From NCBI RefSeq assembly GCF_029868385.1, contig NZ_JARWNX010000064.1, positions 62,001 to 126,000 of the forward strand: a stretch of DNA of 64,000 nt, given 5' to 3'. The position numbers and the translations under genes were made by a program. The notes beneath the pieces were generated by a model. That model was not told where the DNA came from, ran no database searches, and worked only from the letters and a program-made list of their open reading frames with translations. Positions 17,492 through 26,041 of this stretch are shown here, one piece after another (position 1 is the stretch's first letter; every line of letters begins with the position of its first letter). The stretch is from Nocardia cyriacigeorgica (GTDB lineage Bacteria; Actinomycetota; Actinomycetes; Mycobacteriales; Mycobacteriaceae).

Positions 17492-18472
17492 TCATGCGGT
17501 GCGAATGCTCGCGGGCTGTTCGATCCTGGCCCGGATGAATCGTGACGCGCGGGCCAGTGCGGCTCTGCTCTCGGGCATATTCGGCGCGATGCTCATGAAA
17601 TCGTGCACCGTGCCGCGCCACAGCTCCAGCGAGTTCGGCACGCCGGCGGCGGTGAGTCGCCGAGCCATGAGTTCGCTGTCGTAGCGCAGCAGTTCCCGCT
17701 CGGCCGCGACCAGCAGCACCGGCGGCAGGCCGGTCAGGGTCGCATTGACCGGTGACAGCTTCGGGTCGAGCACTCCGCCGACCTCACCGCCCAGTTTCAC
17801 CACCGCGGCCAGCGCCGCCAGCGGGATGTAGGCGTCGCGCGCGGTCTTCTCGTAATCGCGTTTGGCCGCATAGTCCAGATCGAGCAGCGGGCTGAACCCG
17901 ACCAGACCCGCCGGGGCAGGCAGACCCGCTTCGAGCGCGGCGAACACCGTCGAGAACGCCAGCAGGCCACCCGCCGAATCACCGGCGATGACGATGCGCG
18001 CCGGATCGACGCGATGGCGCAGCAGCCAGCGGTAGGCATGCAGACAATCGGCCAGTGAATCGGTGATCCTGGTGCGTGGCAGCTGCCGATATTCGACATT
18101 GACCACCGGCAGCCCGGTGCGCCGGGCCAGCCCCGCCGCGACCGGCCGGTGCGTACGCAATCCACAGATGGCGAAGCCGCCGCCGTGGAAATGCAGTACG
18201 GCGCCGTGGCGCAGGGAACGTGCCGCGCCCGCGGGCCGGATGATCTCCATCCGGAAACCGTTCAGCGACACCTGTTCACGGTCGACGCCCGGTGGCTCCG
18301 GGCGCAACATCGACAGCCCGTCCACCAGCGCCGCACCGACGGGCAGGGTGGTCCTGTTGATCGGAAAGCCGCGCAGCACCGGCCGCACCACGCCACGGAA
18401 GGCTGCCTCGAACACGCGCCCCGACGCGCTCGGTCCACCCGGATTCACCACGATGCCGTGCTCTCTGGTCAT
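17492..18472 (-). CDS. Alpha/beta hydrolase, hormone-sensitive-lipase family esterase
   Basis: A 326-aa cytosolic esterase. It has the HSL oxyanion motif HFHGGGFAICG (about 94-104), the nucleophile elbow GDSAGG, and the catalytic His in GTVHDFMS near the C-terminus. The residues around SPLLDLDYAAKRDYE are typical of the cap region of actinobacterial Lip proteins. The natural ester is unknown. It is the only gene reading left in this stretch and has a palindrome about 100 bases upstream. Confidence 0.87.
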   Translation of the reverse strand: MTREHGIVVNPGGPSASGRVFEAAFRGVVRPVLRGFPINRTTLPVGAALVDGLSMLRPEPPGVDREQVSLNGFRMEIIRPAGAARSLRHGAVLHFHGGGFAICGLRTHRPVAAGLARRTGLPVVNVEYRQLPRTRITDSLADCLHAYRWLLRHRVDPARIVIAGDSAGGLLAFSTVFAALEAGLPAPAGLVGFSPLLDLDYAAKRDYEKTARDAYIPLAALAAVVKLGGEVGGVLDPKLSPVNATLTGLPPVLLVAAERELLRYDSELMARRLTAAGVPNSLELWRGTVHDFMSIAPNMPESRAALARASRFIRARIEQPASIRTA

Positions 18473-18825
18473 CGCACACCTGCCTCCGCTGGGGCGTCGA
18501 ATCCCGGCCGGACAGCTGCCCGGTTGAGCGTCGACACCGACGTTCGCACCGATCGCACACGGTGACGCTTCAGAAACGCGAACGTTTCAAAACTCGCGGC
18601 CTGAGCACACCACGCGAACGTGATCTGTGCAACAACAGTGCCCGAATCCGCCGTCGCCCATACCTGGTACCGGCACTCCGTAACCATTTCGAACAGGAGT
18701 CGGAACCGCACCGAATCCTGGACCGACCCGCCACGCCACCCGGCGGCCGAACGTCATCGCGGCAGGAGCGGACGGATCGAACCGGGTCGTAGCCGGGGAC
18801 CGCCGGGCTGGCAGACTGTGCAGAC
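18473..18825. other. Intergenic region between the esterase gene and rmlA
   Basis: 353 bases without a credible gene. It must hold the divergent promoters of the esterase gene and of rmlA-rmlC. The only clear structure is the palindrome at 18573-18588. Confidence 0.5.
18573..18588. promoter_or_regulatory. Palindrome upstream of the esterase gene
   Basis: GAAACG-CGAA-CGTTTC is a perfect 6-4-6 inverted repeat about 100 bases upstream of the esterase start (18472) and 238 bases before rmlA. Size and symmetry suit a dimeric repressor such as a TetR protein. No regulator gene is adjacent. Confidence 0.45.
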
Positions 18826-19698
18826 ATGCGCGGAATCATCTTGGCGGGCGGCACCGGCACCCGGTTGCACCCGATCACGCGCGGTGTCAGCAAACAGCTG
18901 GTCCCGGTCTACGACAAGCCGATGATCTACTACCCGCTCTCGACCCTGATGCTGGCCGGTATCCGCGACGTCCTGGTGATCACCACCCCGGAGGACGCGA
19001 ATTCGTTCCAGCGCCTGCTCGGCGACGGCAGCCAGTTCGGCATTGCCATCGACTATGTGGTCCAGCCCGAACCCGACGGCCTGGCCAGGGCATTCGTCCT
19101 CGGCGCCGACCATATCGGCACCGACTGCGCGGCACTGGTGCTCGGCGACAACATCTTCCACGGGCCGGGGCTCGGCACCAGCCTGAATCGGTTCGCCGGA
19201 CTGGACGGCGGTGCGGTGTTCGCCTACCGGGTATCGGATCCGACCGCCTACGGCGTGGTCGAATTCAGCGACGGCCGCGCGATATCCATCGAGGAGAAGC
19301 CGAAATCGCCGCGGTCGAACTACGCGATCCCCGGGCTCTACTTCTACGACAACGATGTCGTCGAGATCGCCCGTGACCTGCGCCCGTCGGCGCGCGGAGA
19401 ATACGAGATCACCGATATCAACCGGGCCTATCTGGAGGCGGGCAAACTGCGGGTCGACGTACTCGCGCGCGGCACCGCATGGCTGGACACCGGCACCTTC
19501 GACTCACTGCTGGACGCCGCCAATTACGTCCGCACCATCGAGGAACGCCAGGGCCTCAAGATCGGCTCACCCGAAGAGGTCGCCTGGCGGCTCGGCTTCA
19601 TCGATGACGAACAGCTGCGCACGCTGGCCGATCCGCTGGTCCGGTCCGGTTACGGAAGCTATCTGCTCGACCTGCTCGAGCTCGGACGGGGTTGGTGA
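18826..19698 (+). CDS. rmlA: Glucose-1-phosphate thymidylyltransferase RmlA
   Basis: First committed step of dTDP-rhamnose synthesis. The nucleotide-binding signature LAGGTGTRLHP is at residues 5-15, followed by GVSKQLVPVYDKPMIYYPLSTLM, VVQPEPDGLARAF, LGDNIFHG with the metal-binding Asp, and ISIEEKPKSPRSNYAIPGLYFYD. Length 290 aa matches the short RmlA class. Its end overlaps or nearly touches rmlC, so the two form an operon. Confidence 0.95.
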   Translation: MRGIILAGGTGTRLHPITRGVSKQLVPVYDKPMIYYPLSTLMLAGIRDVLVITTPEDANSFQRLLGDGSQFGIAIDYVVQPEPDGLARAFVLGADHIGTDCAALVLGDNIFHGPGLGTSLNRFAGLDGGAVFAYRVSDPTAYGVVEFSDGRAISIEEKPKSPRSNYAIPGLYFYDNDVVEIARDLRPSARGEYEITDINRAYLEAGKLRVDVLARGTAWLDTGTFDSLLDAANYVRTIEERQGLKIGSPEEVAWRLGFIDDEQLRTLADPLVRSGYGSYLLDLLELGRGW

Positions 19699-19700
19699 AC

Positions 19701-20255
19701 ATGCAGATCAGAGAGATGTCGATTCCGGGGGCGTGGGTATTCACCCCGCGCCTGCTCGGCGATGAGCGCGGCACGTTCGCCGAAACGTTCAAGGCCTCGG
19801 AATTCGAGAAGGCGACCGGACGGCGCTTCGATCTGCTCCAGGTCAACACCTCGGTTTCGGCCGCCGGCGTGCTGCGCGGCATCCACTACACCGAAAATCC
19901 GCCCGGCCAGGCCAAATACGTGAGCTGTGTCCGCGGCGCGTTCCTCGACGTGGTGGTGGACCTGCGCGAGGGCTCGCCGACGTTCGGGCGCTGGGACAGC
20001 GTGCTGCTCGATGATGTGGACCGCCGTTCGGTGTTCCTGTCCGAGGGGCTCGGTCACGCGATCCTCGCACTGGCCGACGATTCCACCGTCACCTATCTGT
20101 GCTCGCTCGAGTACTCCCCCGAATTCGACCGGGACCTCGACGCTTTCGACCCGGAGCTGGCCATCGACTGGCCGAGCACCGATCGCGAGGGCCGCCCGCT
20201 CACCTATCTGCGCTCCCCGAAGGACGCCGCCGCGCCGCGGCTGTCGCAGCGCTGA
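19701..20255 (+). CDS. rmlC: dTDP-4-dehydrorhamnose 3,5-epimerase RmlC
   Basis: Third step of dTDP-rhamnose synthesis. The cupin fold shows VNTSVSAAGVLRGIHYTENP with the catalytic His, AKYVSCVRGAFLDVVVDLR, FGRWDSVLLDD, LSEGLGHAILAL and YLCSLEYSPEFD with the active-site Tyr. ATG 19701 gives MQIREMSIPGAW, the usual N-terminus; GTG 19695 overlapping the rmlA stop is also possible. At 184 aa it is slightly shorter than the M. tuberculosis enzyme. Confidence 0.93.
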   Translation: MQIREMSIPGAWVFTPRLLGDERGTFAETFKASEFEKATGRRFDLLQVNTSVSAAGVLRGIHYTENPPGQAKYVSCVRGAFLDVVVDLREGSPTFGRWDSVLLDDVDRRSVFLSEGLGHAILALADDSTVTYLCSLEYSPEFDRDLDAFDPELAIDWPSTDREGRPLTYLRSPKDAAAPRLSQR

Positions 20256-20415
20256 GCCCGTCGCCGCCCGATCGACCCGATCCGGCGACCGCCGTGGTCG
20301 ACGCATCGGCCGCTCCACATCCGGCCGGGTCGTTCCGGTCGGCCTCGCGCGGGCGCATCGGATGTCACCGACGGGCACGGCCGCCGTCCGCATCGGTCCA
20401 GGCGATGCGCCGCGC

Positions 20416-21291
20416 TCAGGCGCAGTTAGCGCGCGCGTCGTCTATCGCGGTGCGCGCGTCCACCGCCACCGACCGGATGCTGTCGAACGCCGCCCGATAA
20501 CGATCGACCTCATGGGCCTTGTCCACATAGACCGGCCCGGTGAACGCCTCGACGTAGACCACCGGCGGTTCCGGCGTCCCCACCGCGGGGGCAGGGAATT
20601 CGAGCAGGACGAACGGACCGGACTCGATACCGCGGTGATATCCGGCATCGGCGGGCACCATCTGGATACGCACATGCGGCAGCTCGGACATCAGCCGCAG
20701 ATGGTCGAGCTGACCCGCGAGGACCGAACGCTCACCCGATGCACGCCACAGCGCCGCCTCCCCGATCAGCACATCCAGCCGCAGCGGCGATTCGTCCCTG
20801 GTGAGCAGCGACTGCCGGGCCAGCCGCAGCCGTACCCGGCGCTCGACATCGGATTCCGACAGTTCCGGACGCGCGGCCCGCAGCAGCGCCCGCGCATACG
20901 ATTCGGTTTGCAGCAGGCCGGGGATCAGCTGGTCCTCATAGGTGAACAGCCTGGACGCGGCCTCCTCCAGGCCGAGGTAGACCTCGAAACCCTCCCCGAT
21001 GACATCGCTGTAACCGGTCCACCAGCCGCGCGACTTGGTCTCCTTGGCCAGCGCCGTCAGCGGCGCGACGGCCTCCGGTGGCGCCCCGTAGACCTTGCAC
21101 ATGGCCTCCACGTCCAGCCCACGCAATGAGGTCTGTCCGGTTTCGATGCGCCAGATCTTGGCCTCCGACCACTCCAGATGCTGCGCGGCGGCGCGAGTGG
21201 TCATCCTGGCCTGGTTGCGCAGATCGCGCAGCTGCCTGCCGAGGCGGCGCCTCGGCATGGTCGATCCAGTGGTCCCCTGTGGTAATGCCAT
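20416..21291 (-). CDS. XRE-family regulator with DUF5753 domain (stand-alone)
   Basis: A 291-aa DNA-binding protein with an N-terminal helix-turn-helix (RLGRQLRDLRNQARMTTRAAAQHLEWSEAKIWRIETGQ, about 12-50). A DUF5753 domain follows, containing FTYEDQLIPGLLQTESYARALL and GESAL-like GEAALWRA. Such proteins usually pair with a small DUF397 partner; none is adjacent here, unlike the pair at 42-43 kb. ATG 21291 is set by the TAGGGGGAG site just before it. Confidence 0.88.
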   Translation of the reverse strand: MALPQGTTGSTMPRRRLGRQLRDLRNQARMTTRAAAQHLEWSEAKIWRIETGQTSLRGLDVEAMCKVYGAPPEAVAPLTALAKETKSRGWWTGYSDVIGEGFEVYLGLEEAASRLFTYEDQLIPGLLQTESYARALLRAARPELSESDVERRVRLRLARQSLLTRDESPLRLDVLIGEAALWRASGERSVLAGQLDHLRLMSELPHVRIQMVPADAGYHRGIESGPFVLLEFPAPAVGTPEPPVVYVEAFTGPVYVDKAHEVDRYRAAFDSIRSVAVDARTAIDDARANCA

Positions 21292-21388
21292 TTCTCCCCC
21301 TAGTCTGACGAACGGCATTGTTCCACAAGGAAACCAGGCGGGGAATACCTGGCATGTCACAGCAAGGCCGAAGTCGCTTCTGTGTCGG

Positions 21389-21952
21389 TCATTTACGCGA
21401 GCCGCCGCGGCGGAACCGCCAGAACTGCACCGCGCGAACGTCTTCGGAGAGCTGGTTGACCGGCTCCGCGACATCGGACAGGGCCTGGAACAGGTCATCG
21501 GCCAGATCGCTGATGTGCTCGACCCGCGTCGCCAGCCGGGAGGCGTTCACCAGGAACTCCAGCACCAGCCGCACCGACGCGGCGATGCTGAGCCCCAATG
21601 GCACCGCGATCAGCGCCGCGAAGATCCCGAGCAAGGCCGACACCTGCCACATCAGCACCGTCAACGCGATCGGAATGCCGAAGGCGAACAGCAGTCCGAG
21701 TAGATAGGCCAGCGGCAGGATGGTCCGAGTGGCGGGCCGGCGGAACTGCACATCGAGCAGACCGCGCACCGCATCGGCACACCACTGCCGGAACGCGCGC
21801 CTGCTGACGAACGGCTCCGGCTGGGTCTCCTCCTCGGCGGCCGCACCGGGGAACCGGCGCGCCGCGGTCGAGCGCCAGGTGATCCAGCGCGACTCGGCCT
21901 CCAGTTCGTCGTCCGGTTGCGGCGATCCGGTCCCGGTGGACTCATCTGTCAT
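21389..21952 (-). CDS. DUF4282-like membrane protein
   Basis: A 187-aa protein with a polar first 65 residues, then GLLDVQFRRPATRTILPLAYLL leading into two closely spaced membrane helices (about 78-125), and a soluble helical tail (RLATRVEHISDLADDLFQAL). This layout matches DUF4282. The function is unknown. It lies upstream of, and in the same direction as, the XRE gene, with a gap of about 97 bases. Confidence 0.65.
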   Translation of the reverse strand: MTDESTGTGSPQPDDELEAESRWITWRSTAARRFPGAAAEEETQPEPFVSRRAFRQWCADAVRGLLDVQFRRPATRTILPLAYLLGLLFAFGIPIALTVLMWQVSALLGIFAALIAVPLGLSIAASVRLVLEFLVNASRLATRVEHISDLADDLFQALSDVAEPVNQLSEDVRAVQFWRFRRGGSRK

Positions 21953-22192
21953 GACCAGAATCCTTCCCGCTCTCCGGCCTCGAAACCACCCCCGACCTCG
22001 TCACATCCACCGGAGTCCGACCTGCGCGACCGACGCTGCCGAGCCCTAGCACCGATCGGCATTACCGGCGGGTAAATGAGACGAATCCGACAGTTGTGAA
22101 AAATTCGGGAAATCTCGTAACGCTTCGGGCACCTGCCGTCGATACGAACCATGAATGCAGGACCTGATCTGTAACGGGGAATGGAGAAGACA

Positions 22193-22675
22193 GTGCGTAC
22201 GACGTTTCCGACTTCCGTCTCGGCGGACACCATGTCCGCCGCCGCGCAGGACTACAACCGGCGCGGTTGGACGGTCGCTGAAACGGCCAACGGTCTGTGC
22301 CTGATCACCGATGACGACATTTCCGCCATCGAGGTCAGCGGGGAGCTGGCCGCCGAGGTCCGTCGCTTCCTGCGTGCCAACAACCTGTCCGGACCGGTGA
22401 TCGAGATCCCCGGTACCGAACGTCGCGAAATCCACCTCGTCACCGGCGTCCGCAAGGCGGCCATGGCGATCGAGGCGCTGCGCGAGGCCGGAGCCACCGT
22501 CCACACCGACGGTGCCGGCGTCCCGCTGCCGCCCACGCATCTCTCGGCCGGGTCGGCCTCCTGGGGCATCGCCCCGGGTGAGGCCCGCTGGGTGCCGCCG
22601 GTGGTCGCGATCAGCGCCGCTGTCCGGGCCGCATCGGCTCGGGCGCGTGGACAGCTCACCAGCGTCGCCTGCTGA
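22193..22675 (+). CDS. Hypothetical protein, about 160 aa
   Basis: Not recognised. It is a soluble alpha/beta protein with no signal peptide or membrane helix. It begins VRTTFPTSVSADTMSAAAQDYNRRGW and contains ANGLCLITDDDISAIEVSG and a small-residue-rich C-terminus (VVAISAAVRAASARARG). Its first half resembles a small nucleotide- or ligand-binding module, but I see no catalytic motif. GTG 22193 is preferred because GGAGAAG lies 6 bases upstream; ATG 22181 is the alternative. A hairpin follows at 22734. Confidence 0.65.
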   Translation: MRTTFPTSVSADTMSAAAQDYNRRGWTVAETANGLCLITDDDISAIEVSGELAAEVRRFLRANNLSGPVIEIPGTERREIHLVTGVRKAAMAIEALREAGATVHTDGAGVPLPPTHLSAGSASWGIAPGEARWVPPVVAISAAVRAASARARGQLTSVAC

Positions 22676-22733
22676 GTCGGCACCGAAGCCACGGACAGAC
22701 CGTCCAGGTAGACAACAGCACACGGTAGCCACC

Positions 22734-22758
22734 GACCCCGCCGTTCACCGGCGGGGTC
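22734..22758. terminator. Bidirectional terminator hairpin
   Basis: A perfect 10-bp stem (GACCCCGCCG / CGGCGGGGTC) with a 5-base loop followed by TT, between converging genes (22675 and 22790). Confidence 0.7.
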
Positions 22759-22789
22759 TTCGCCGTTGCCGGAGATGGTCCGGCATCCT

Positions 22790-23314
22790 CTAGTCGATCT
22801 TGAAGATGACCATCCGCTGCACGACGAAATTGATCACGGTGGCGGTGCCCTGCGCGATGACGAACGCCAGCGGCAGCCGCCACCACACCTCGTCCAGGGC
22901 CTGATACATCACCCAGTTGATGCCGACCTGCACCGCGAAGGTCAACGCGTACAACGCGACCACCGCGAGGAACCTGGTCCGGCTCGGCGGCGCCTGGAAT
23001 GTCCACCGGCGATTGATCAGATAGGCCGTGGTGGTGCCCGCGATGAAGCCGATGGCCTTGGCGATATTGACCTGGAGTCCCACCGCGTACAGCAGGGAGT
23101 ACAGACCGAAGTCGACGACGGCCGACAACCCGCCGGTCACCCCGAACCGGATGATCTGCGTCTTCAGATCGACATCCGTGCTCTGTCCGACTCGGCGCTC
23201 CCGGGGCCCTACGTGGTTACGCACGCTGCCTCCTGCGGGCCCGTCGGTCACGCCGCCCGGCTCATCGACCAGCGGAATCTCGACCGGAAGCGGCAGATGG
23301 GGTTCGGCACTCAC
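22790..23314 (-). CDS. GtrA family protein next to dprE1 (Rv3789 type)
   Basis: A 174-aa protein with four membrane helices and the GtrA signatures GGLSAVVDFGLYSLLY, TAYLINRRWTFQ and FVVQRMVIFKI. In M. tuberculosis Rv3789 occupies the same place beside dprE1 and is linked to arabinan assembly, being proposed as a decaprenyl-phosphoarabinose flippase or as an anchor for AftA. GTG 23314 is chosen, with GTG 23320 as an alternative. Here it diverges from dprE1, so the two share a 148-base promoter region. Confidence 0.87.
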   Translation of the reverse strand: MSAEPHLPLPVEIPLVDEPGGVTDGPAGGSVRNHVGPRERRVGQSTDVDLKTQIIRFGVTGGLSAVVDFGLYSLLYAVGLQVNIAKAIGFIAGTTTAYLINRRWTFQAPPSRTRFLAVVALYALTFAVQVGINWVMYQALDEVWWRLPLAFVIAQGTATVINFVVQRMVIFKID

Positions 23315-23462
23315 GCGCACGAGCCTAAACGACGCGACCCGCCGCGGTCCGTCGTCGGCCCGTGCTCGTCGTGGCCGCGGGCGATCCGATGCCCGCGTGG
23401 CCGATCCCATACCGGCCGGTACGGCGACCCCGGCCACGCGTCCGGCGATACCTGTAGCCTCT

Positions 23463-24941
23463 ATGCCGATGTCCACGAAAGCTACGACCCCCACCACGAC
23501 GACCGGTGACGACAGCGTTTCCGCCGCCACCAACGGCGCGGCGCGCACGTTCGAACTACCGACGCGCACCCGCACGCTCACCGGGTGGGGTCGCACCGCG
23601 CCAACATCCGCCGAAGTGCTCTCGACCAGCGATCCCGAGTTGATCGCCAAGGCCGTGGCCATGGTCGCCGAGGACAACGACGGCAAGCCCACCCATCTGC
23701 GCCGCGGCGTCATCGCGCGCGGCCTCGGCCGCTCCTACGGCGACCATGCGCAGAACGGCGGCGGCCTCGTCATCGATATGACCGCGCTCAACCGCATCCA
23801 CCGCATCGACGGCGACACCCACCTGGTCGATGTCGACGGTGGTGTGAGCCTGGATCAGCTGATGAAGGCGGCACTACCGTTCGGGCTGTGGGTTCCGGTG
23901 CTACCGGGCACCAGGCAGGTCACCATCGGCGGCGCCATCGCCTCCGATATCCACGGTAAGAACCACCACTCCGAAGGCAGCTTCGGCAACCACGTCCGCT
24001 CCATCGATCTGCTCACCGCCGACGGGCAGGTGCAGACCATCTCGCCGAAGAAGAACGCCCAGCTGTTCTGGGCGACCGTCGGCGGCAACGGGCTGACCGG
24101 CGTCATCCTGCGGGCGACGATCGAGATGATCCCGACCGAGACCGCCTACTTCCTCAACGACGGCGTCAAGACCAGCACCCTGGACGAGACGATCGCGGTG
24201 CACAGTGACGGCAGCGAAGCGAACTACACGTATTCGAGCGCGTGGTTCGATGTGATCAGCCCGATGCCAGCGCTCGGCCGTTGCACGCTCACCCGCGGAC
24301 GTCTGGCGAAGCTGGACGAGCTGCCCAAGAAGCTGCGCAAGCGGCCGCTCAAATTCGACGCGCCGCAGCTGATGACCGTTCCGGACATCTTCCCGAACTG
24401 GACGATGAACAAGCTGACGCTCAATGCCGTCGGCCAGGCGTACTACGCGATGGGTGGCAACTACACCGGCAAGGTGCAGAACCTGACGCAGTTCTATCAC
24501 CCGCTCGACATGATCGCCGAGTGGAACCGTGGCTACGGCTCCAACGGTTTCCTCCAGTACCAGTTCGTGGTGCCGACCGAGGCGGTCGAGGCGTTCAAGA
24601 GCATCATCGTCGACATCCAGGCCTCCGGGCACTACTCGGCGCTCAACGTGTTCAAGCTGTTCGGCCCCGGTAACCAGGCGCCGCTGAGCTTCCCGATGCC
24701 GGGCTGGAACATCTGCGTCGACTTCCCGATCCGGCCCGGTCTCAACGAGCTGGTCACCGAACTCGACAAGCGCGTCCTCGAATTCGGCGGCCGCCTCTAC
24801 ACCGCGAAGGATTCGCGCACCACCGCCGAAACCTTCCACCAGATGTATCCCCGGATCGACGAGTGGATCAAGATCCGCCGAAGTGTCGACCCCACAGGCG
24901 TTTTCATGTCCGATATGGCCAGGAGGCTGGAGCTCCAGTGA
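23463..24941 (+). CDS. dprE1: Decaprenylphosphoryl-beta-D-ribose 2'-oxidase DprE1
   Basis: FAD-dependent oxidase that starts epimerisation of decaprenyl-phosphoribose to the arabinose donor. FAD-binding motifs are RGLGRSYGDHAQNGGG, LPGTRQVTIGGAIASDIHGKNHH and GNGLTG. The drug-target Cys (C387 of M. tuberculosis DprE1) is present in WNICVDF at about residue 418. The product from ATG 23463 is 492 aa, about 30 residues longer at the N-terminus than the mycobacterial enzyme, with a Thr/Ala-rich extension; ATG 23469 is also possible. It overlaps dprE2 by 4 bases (GTGA). Confidence 0.95.
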   Translation: MPMSTKATTPTTTTGDDSVSAATNGAARTFELPTRTRTLTGWGRTAPTSAEVLSTSDPELIAKAVAMVAEDNDGKPTHLRRGVIARGLGRSYGDHAQNGGGLVIDMTALNRIHRIDGDTHLVDVDGGVSLDQLMKAALPFGLWVPVLPGTRQVTIGGAIASDIHGKNHHSEGSFGNHVRSIDLLTADGQVQTISPKKNAQLFWATVGGNGLTGVILRATIEMIPTETAYFLNDGVKTSTLDETIAVHSDGSEANYTYSSAWFDVISPMPALGRCTLTRGRLAKLDELPKKLRKRPLKFDAPQLMTVPDIFPNWTMNKLTLNAVGQAYYAMGGNYTGKVQNLTQFYHPLDMIAEWNRGYGSNGFLQYQFVVPTEAVEAFKSIIVDIQASGHYSALNVFKLFGPGNQAPLSFPMPGWNICVDFPIRPGLNELVTELDKRVLEFGGRLYTAKDSRTTAETFHQMYPRIDEWIKIRRSVDPTGVFMSDMARRLELQ

Positions 24942-25717
24942 TCAACGCAGTTGGCAACCCGCAGACCATCCTGCTGTTCGGCGGAACCTCGGAGATCGGG
25001 CTGGCGATCTGCGCCGAGTACCTGAAGAAGGGCGCGGCCCGCATCATTCTGGCCGCCCTGCCCGGCGATCCGCTGCGGGAGAGCGCGGTCGCGCAGATGC
25101 GGGCGGCCGGGGCCGAGCAGGTCGACGTCATCGATTTCGACGCGCTCGACACCGACAGCCACGCCAAGGTGATCGATCAGGCCTGGGACGGCGGCGATGT
25201 GGATGTCGCCATCGTCGCCTTCGGCATGCTCGGTGACGCCGAGGAATTGTGGCAGAACCAGCGCAAGGCCGTACAGATCGCGGGCATCAACTACACCGCG
25301 GCGGTGTCGGTCGGTGTGCTGGTGGGCGAGAAGATGAAGGCGCAGGGCTTCGGCCGCATCATCGCCATGTCCTCGGTCGCGGGTGAGCGGGTGCGCCGCT
25401 CGAACTTCGTCTACGGGTCGACCAAGGCCGGTCTCGACGGCTTCTACCTCGGCCTCGGCGAGGCACTGCGCCCGTACGGTCCGCGCGTGCTCGTCATCCG
25501 GCCCGGCCAGGTGCGCACCACGACCACCCTCGAACACTGGAAGGCGACCGGCGCCAAGGAAGCGCCGTTCACGGTGGACAAGGAAGAGGTCGCGGCCCTC
25601 GCTGTCGCCGCATCGCAGAAGGGCAAGGAACTGATCTGGGCCCCCGGCCAGGTCCGCTACCTGATGTCGGTGCTGCGCCACATCCCGCGCCCGGTTTTCC
25701 GCAAACTTCCCCTGTGA
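24938..25717 (+). CDS. dprE2: Decaprenylphosphoryl-2-keto-erythro-pentose reductase DprE2
   Basis: SDR enzyme that completes formation of decaprenyl-phosphoarabinose after DprE1. Cofactor motif LFGGTSEIGLAIC, then the active-site Ser in IAMSSVAGERVRR and Tyr-x3-Lys in YGSTKAGLDGF. A membrane-facing hydrophobic C-terminus (VRYLMSVLRHIPRPVFRKLPL) is usual. GTG 24938 overlaps the dprE1 stop; 259 aa is very close to Rv3791. Confidence 0.94.
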   Translation: MINAVGNPQTILLFGGTSEIGLAICAEYLKKGAARIILAALPGDPLRESAVAQMRAAGAEQVDVIDFDALDTDSHAKVIDQAWDGGDVDVAIVAFGMLGDAEELWQNQRKAVQIAGINYTAAVSVGVLVGEKMKAQGFGRIIAMSSVAGERVRRSNFVYGSTKAGLDGFYLGLGEALRPYGPRVLVIRPGQVRTTTTLEHWKATGAKEAPFTVDKEEVAALAVAASQKGKELIWAPGQVRYLMSVLRHIPRPVFRKLPL

Positions 25718-26037
25718 TTCGTTTCCCGTCGCGGTGGGCGTCCGATCACGACGGCCACCGCTGACGAGGATCATCCGGCGTGCTCGGCGGTCCGTGCCCG
25801 GCGGTCCGCGATAGCGTTGCGCCGACCGCGGAGTATCAGCCATCGATCCGGAGGCAGCATGCGAGCATTCGGGCAGCACCGCGCCCGCTATGCGGATAGG
25901 TCGAACAGATCGACAGCTCCGCGTCCCATGGACGGGAATCGGCGCGCCGTCCGGTGTCATATGTCCGCGGGAGTGTTGTCGCGATCGCGGTCCGATATTT
26001 CTGGCCAGATCCGCTCCGATCTTGTCGGAGTGATGGC
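25718..26037. other. Intergenic region dprE2-aftA
   Basis: 320 bases between two genes of the same pathway that are much closer in many relatives. Its second half holds a 60-codon open frame (25859-26041) with a strong ribosome-binding site, listed separately. No terminator-like hairpin is obvious. Confidence 0.45.
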
Positions 26038-26041
26038 ATGA
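25859..26041 (+). CDS. Possible 60-aa leader frame coupled to aftA
   Basis: ATG 25859 is preceded by CCGGAGGCAGC, a near-ideal ribosome-binding site, and the frame ends with TGA 26039-26041, overlapping the aftA ATG (26038) as ATGA. The product is Arg/Ser-rich (starts MRAFGQHRARYADRSNRS) with no recognised domain. Chance open frames are common at this GC, but the combination of site and stop-start overlap suggests that translation of this frame could feed ribosomes into aftA. Confidence 0.3.
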   Translation: MRAFGQHRARYADRSNRSTAPRPMDGNRRAVRCHMSAGVLSRSRSDISGQIRSDLVGVMA

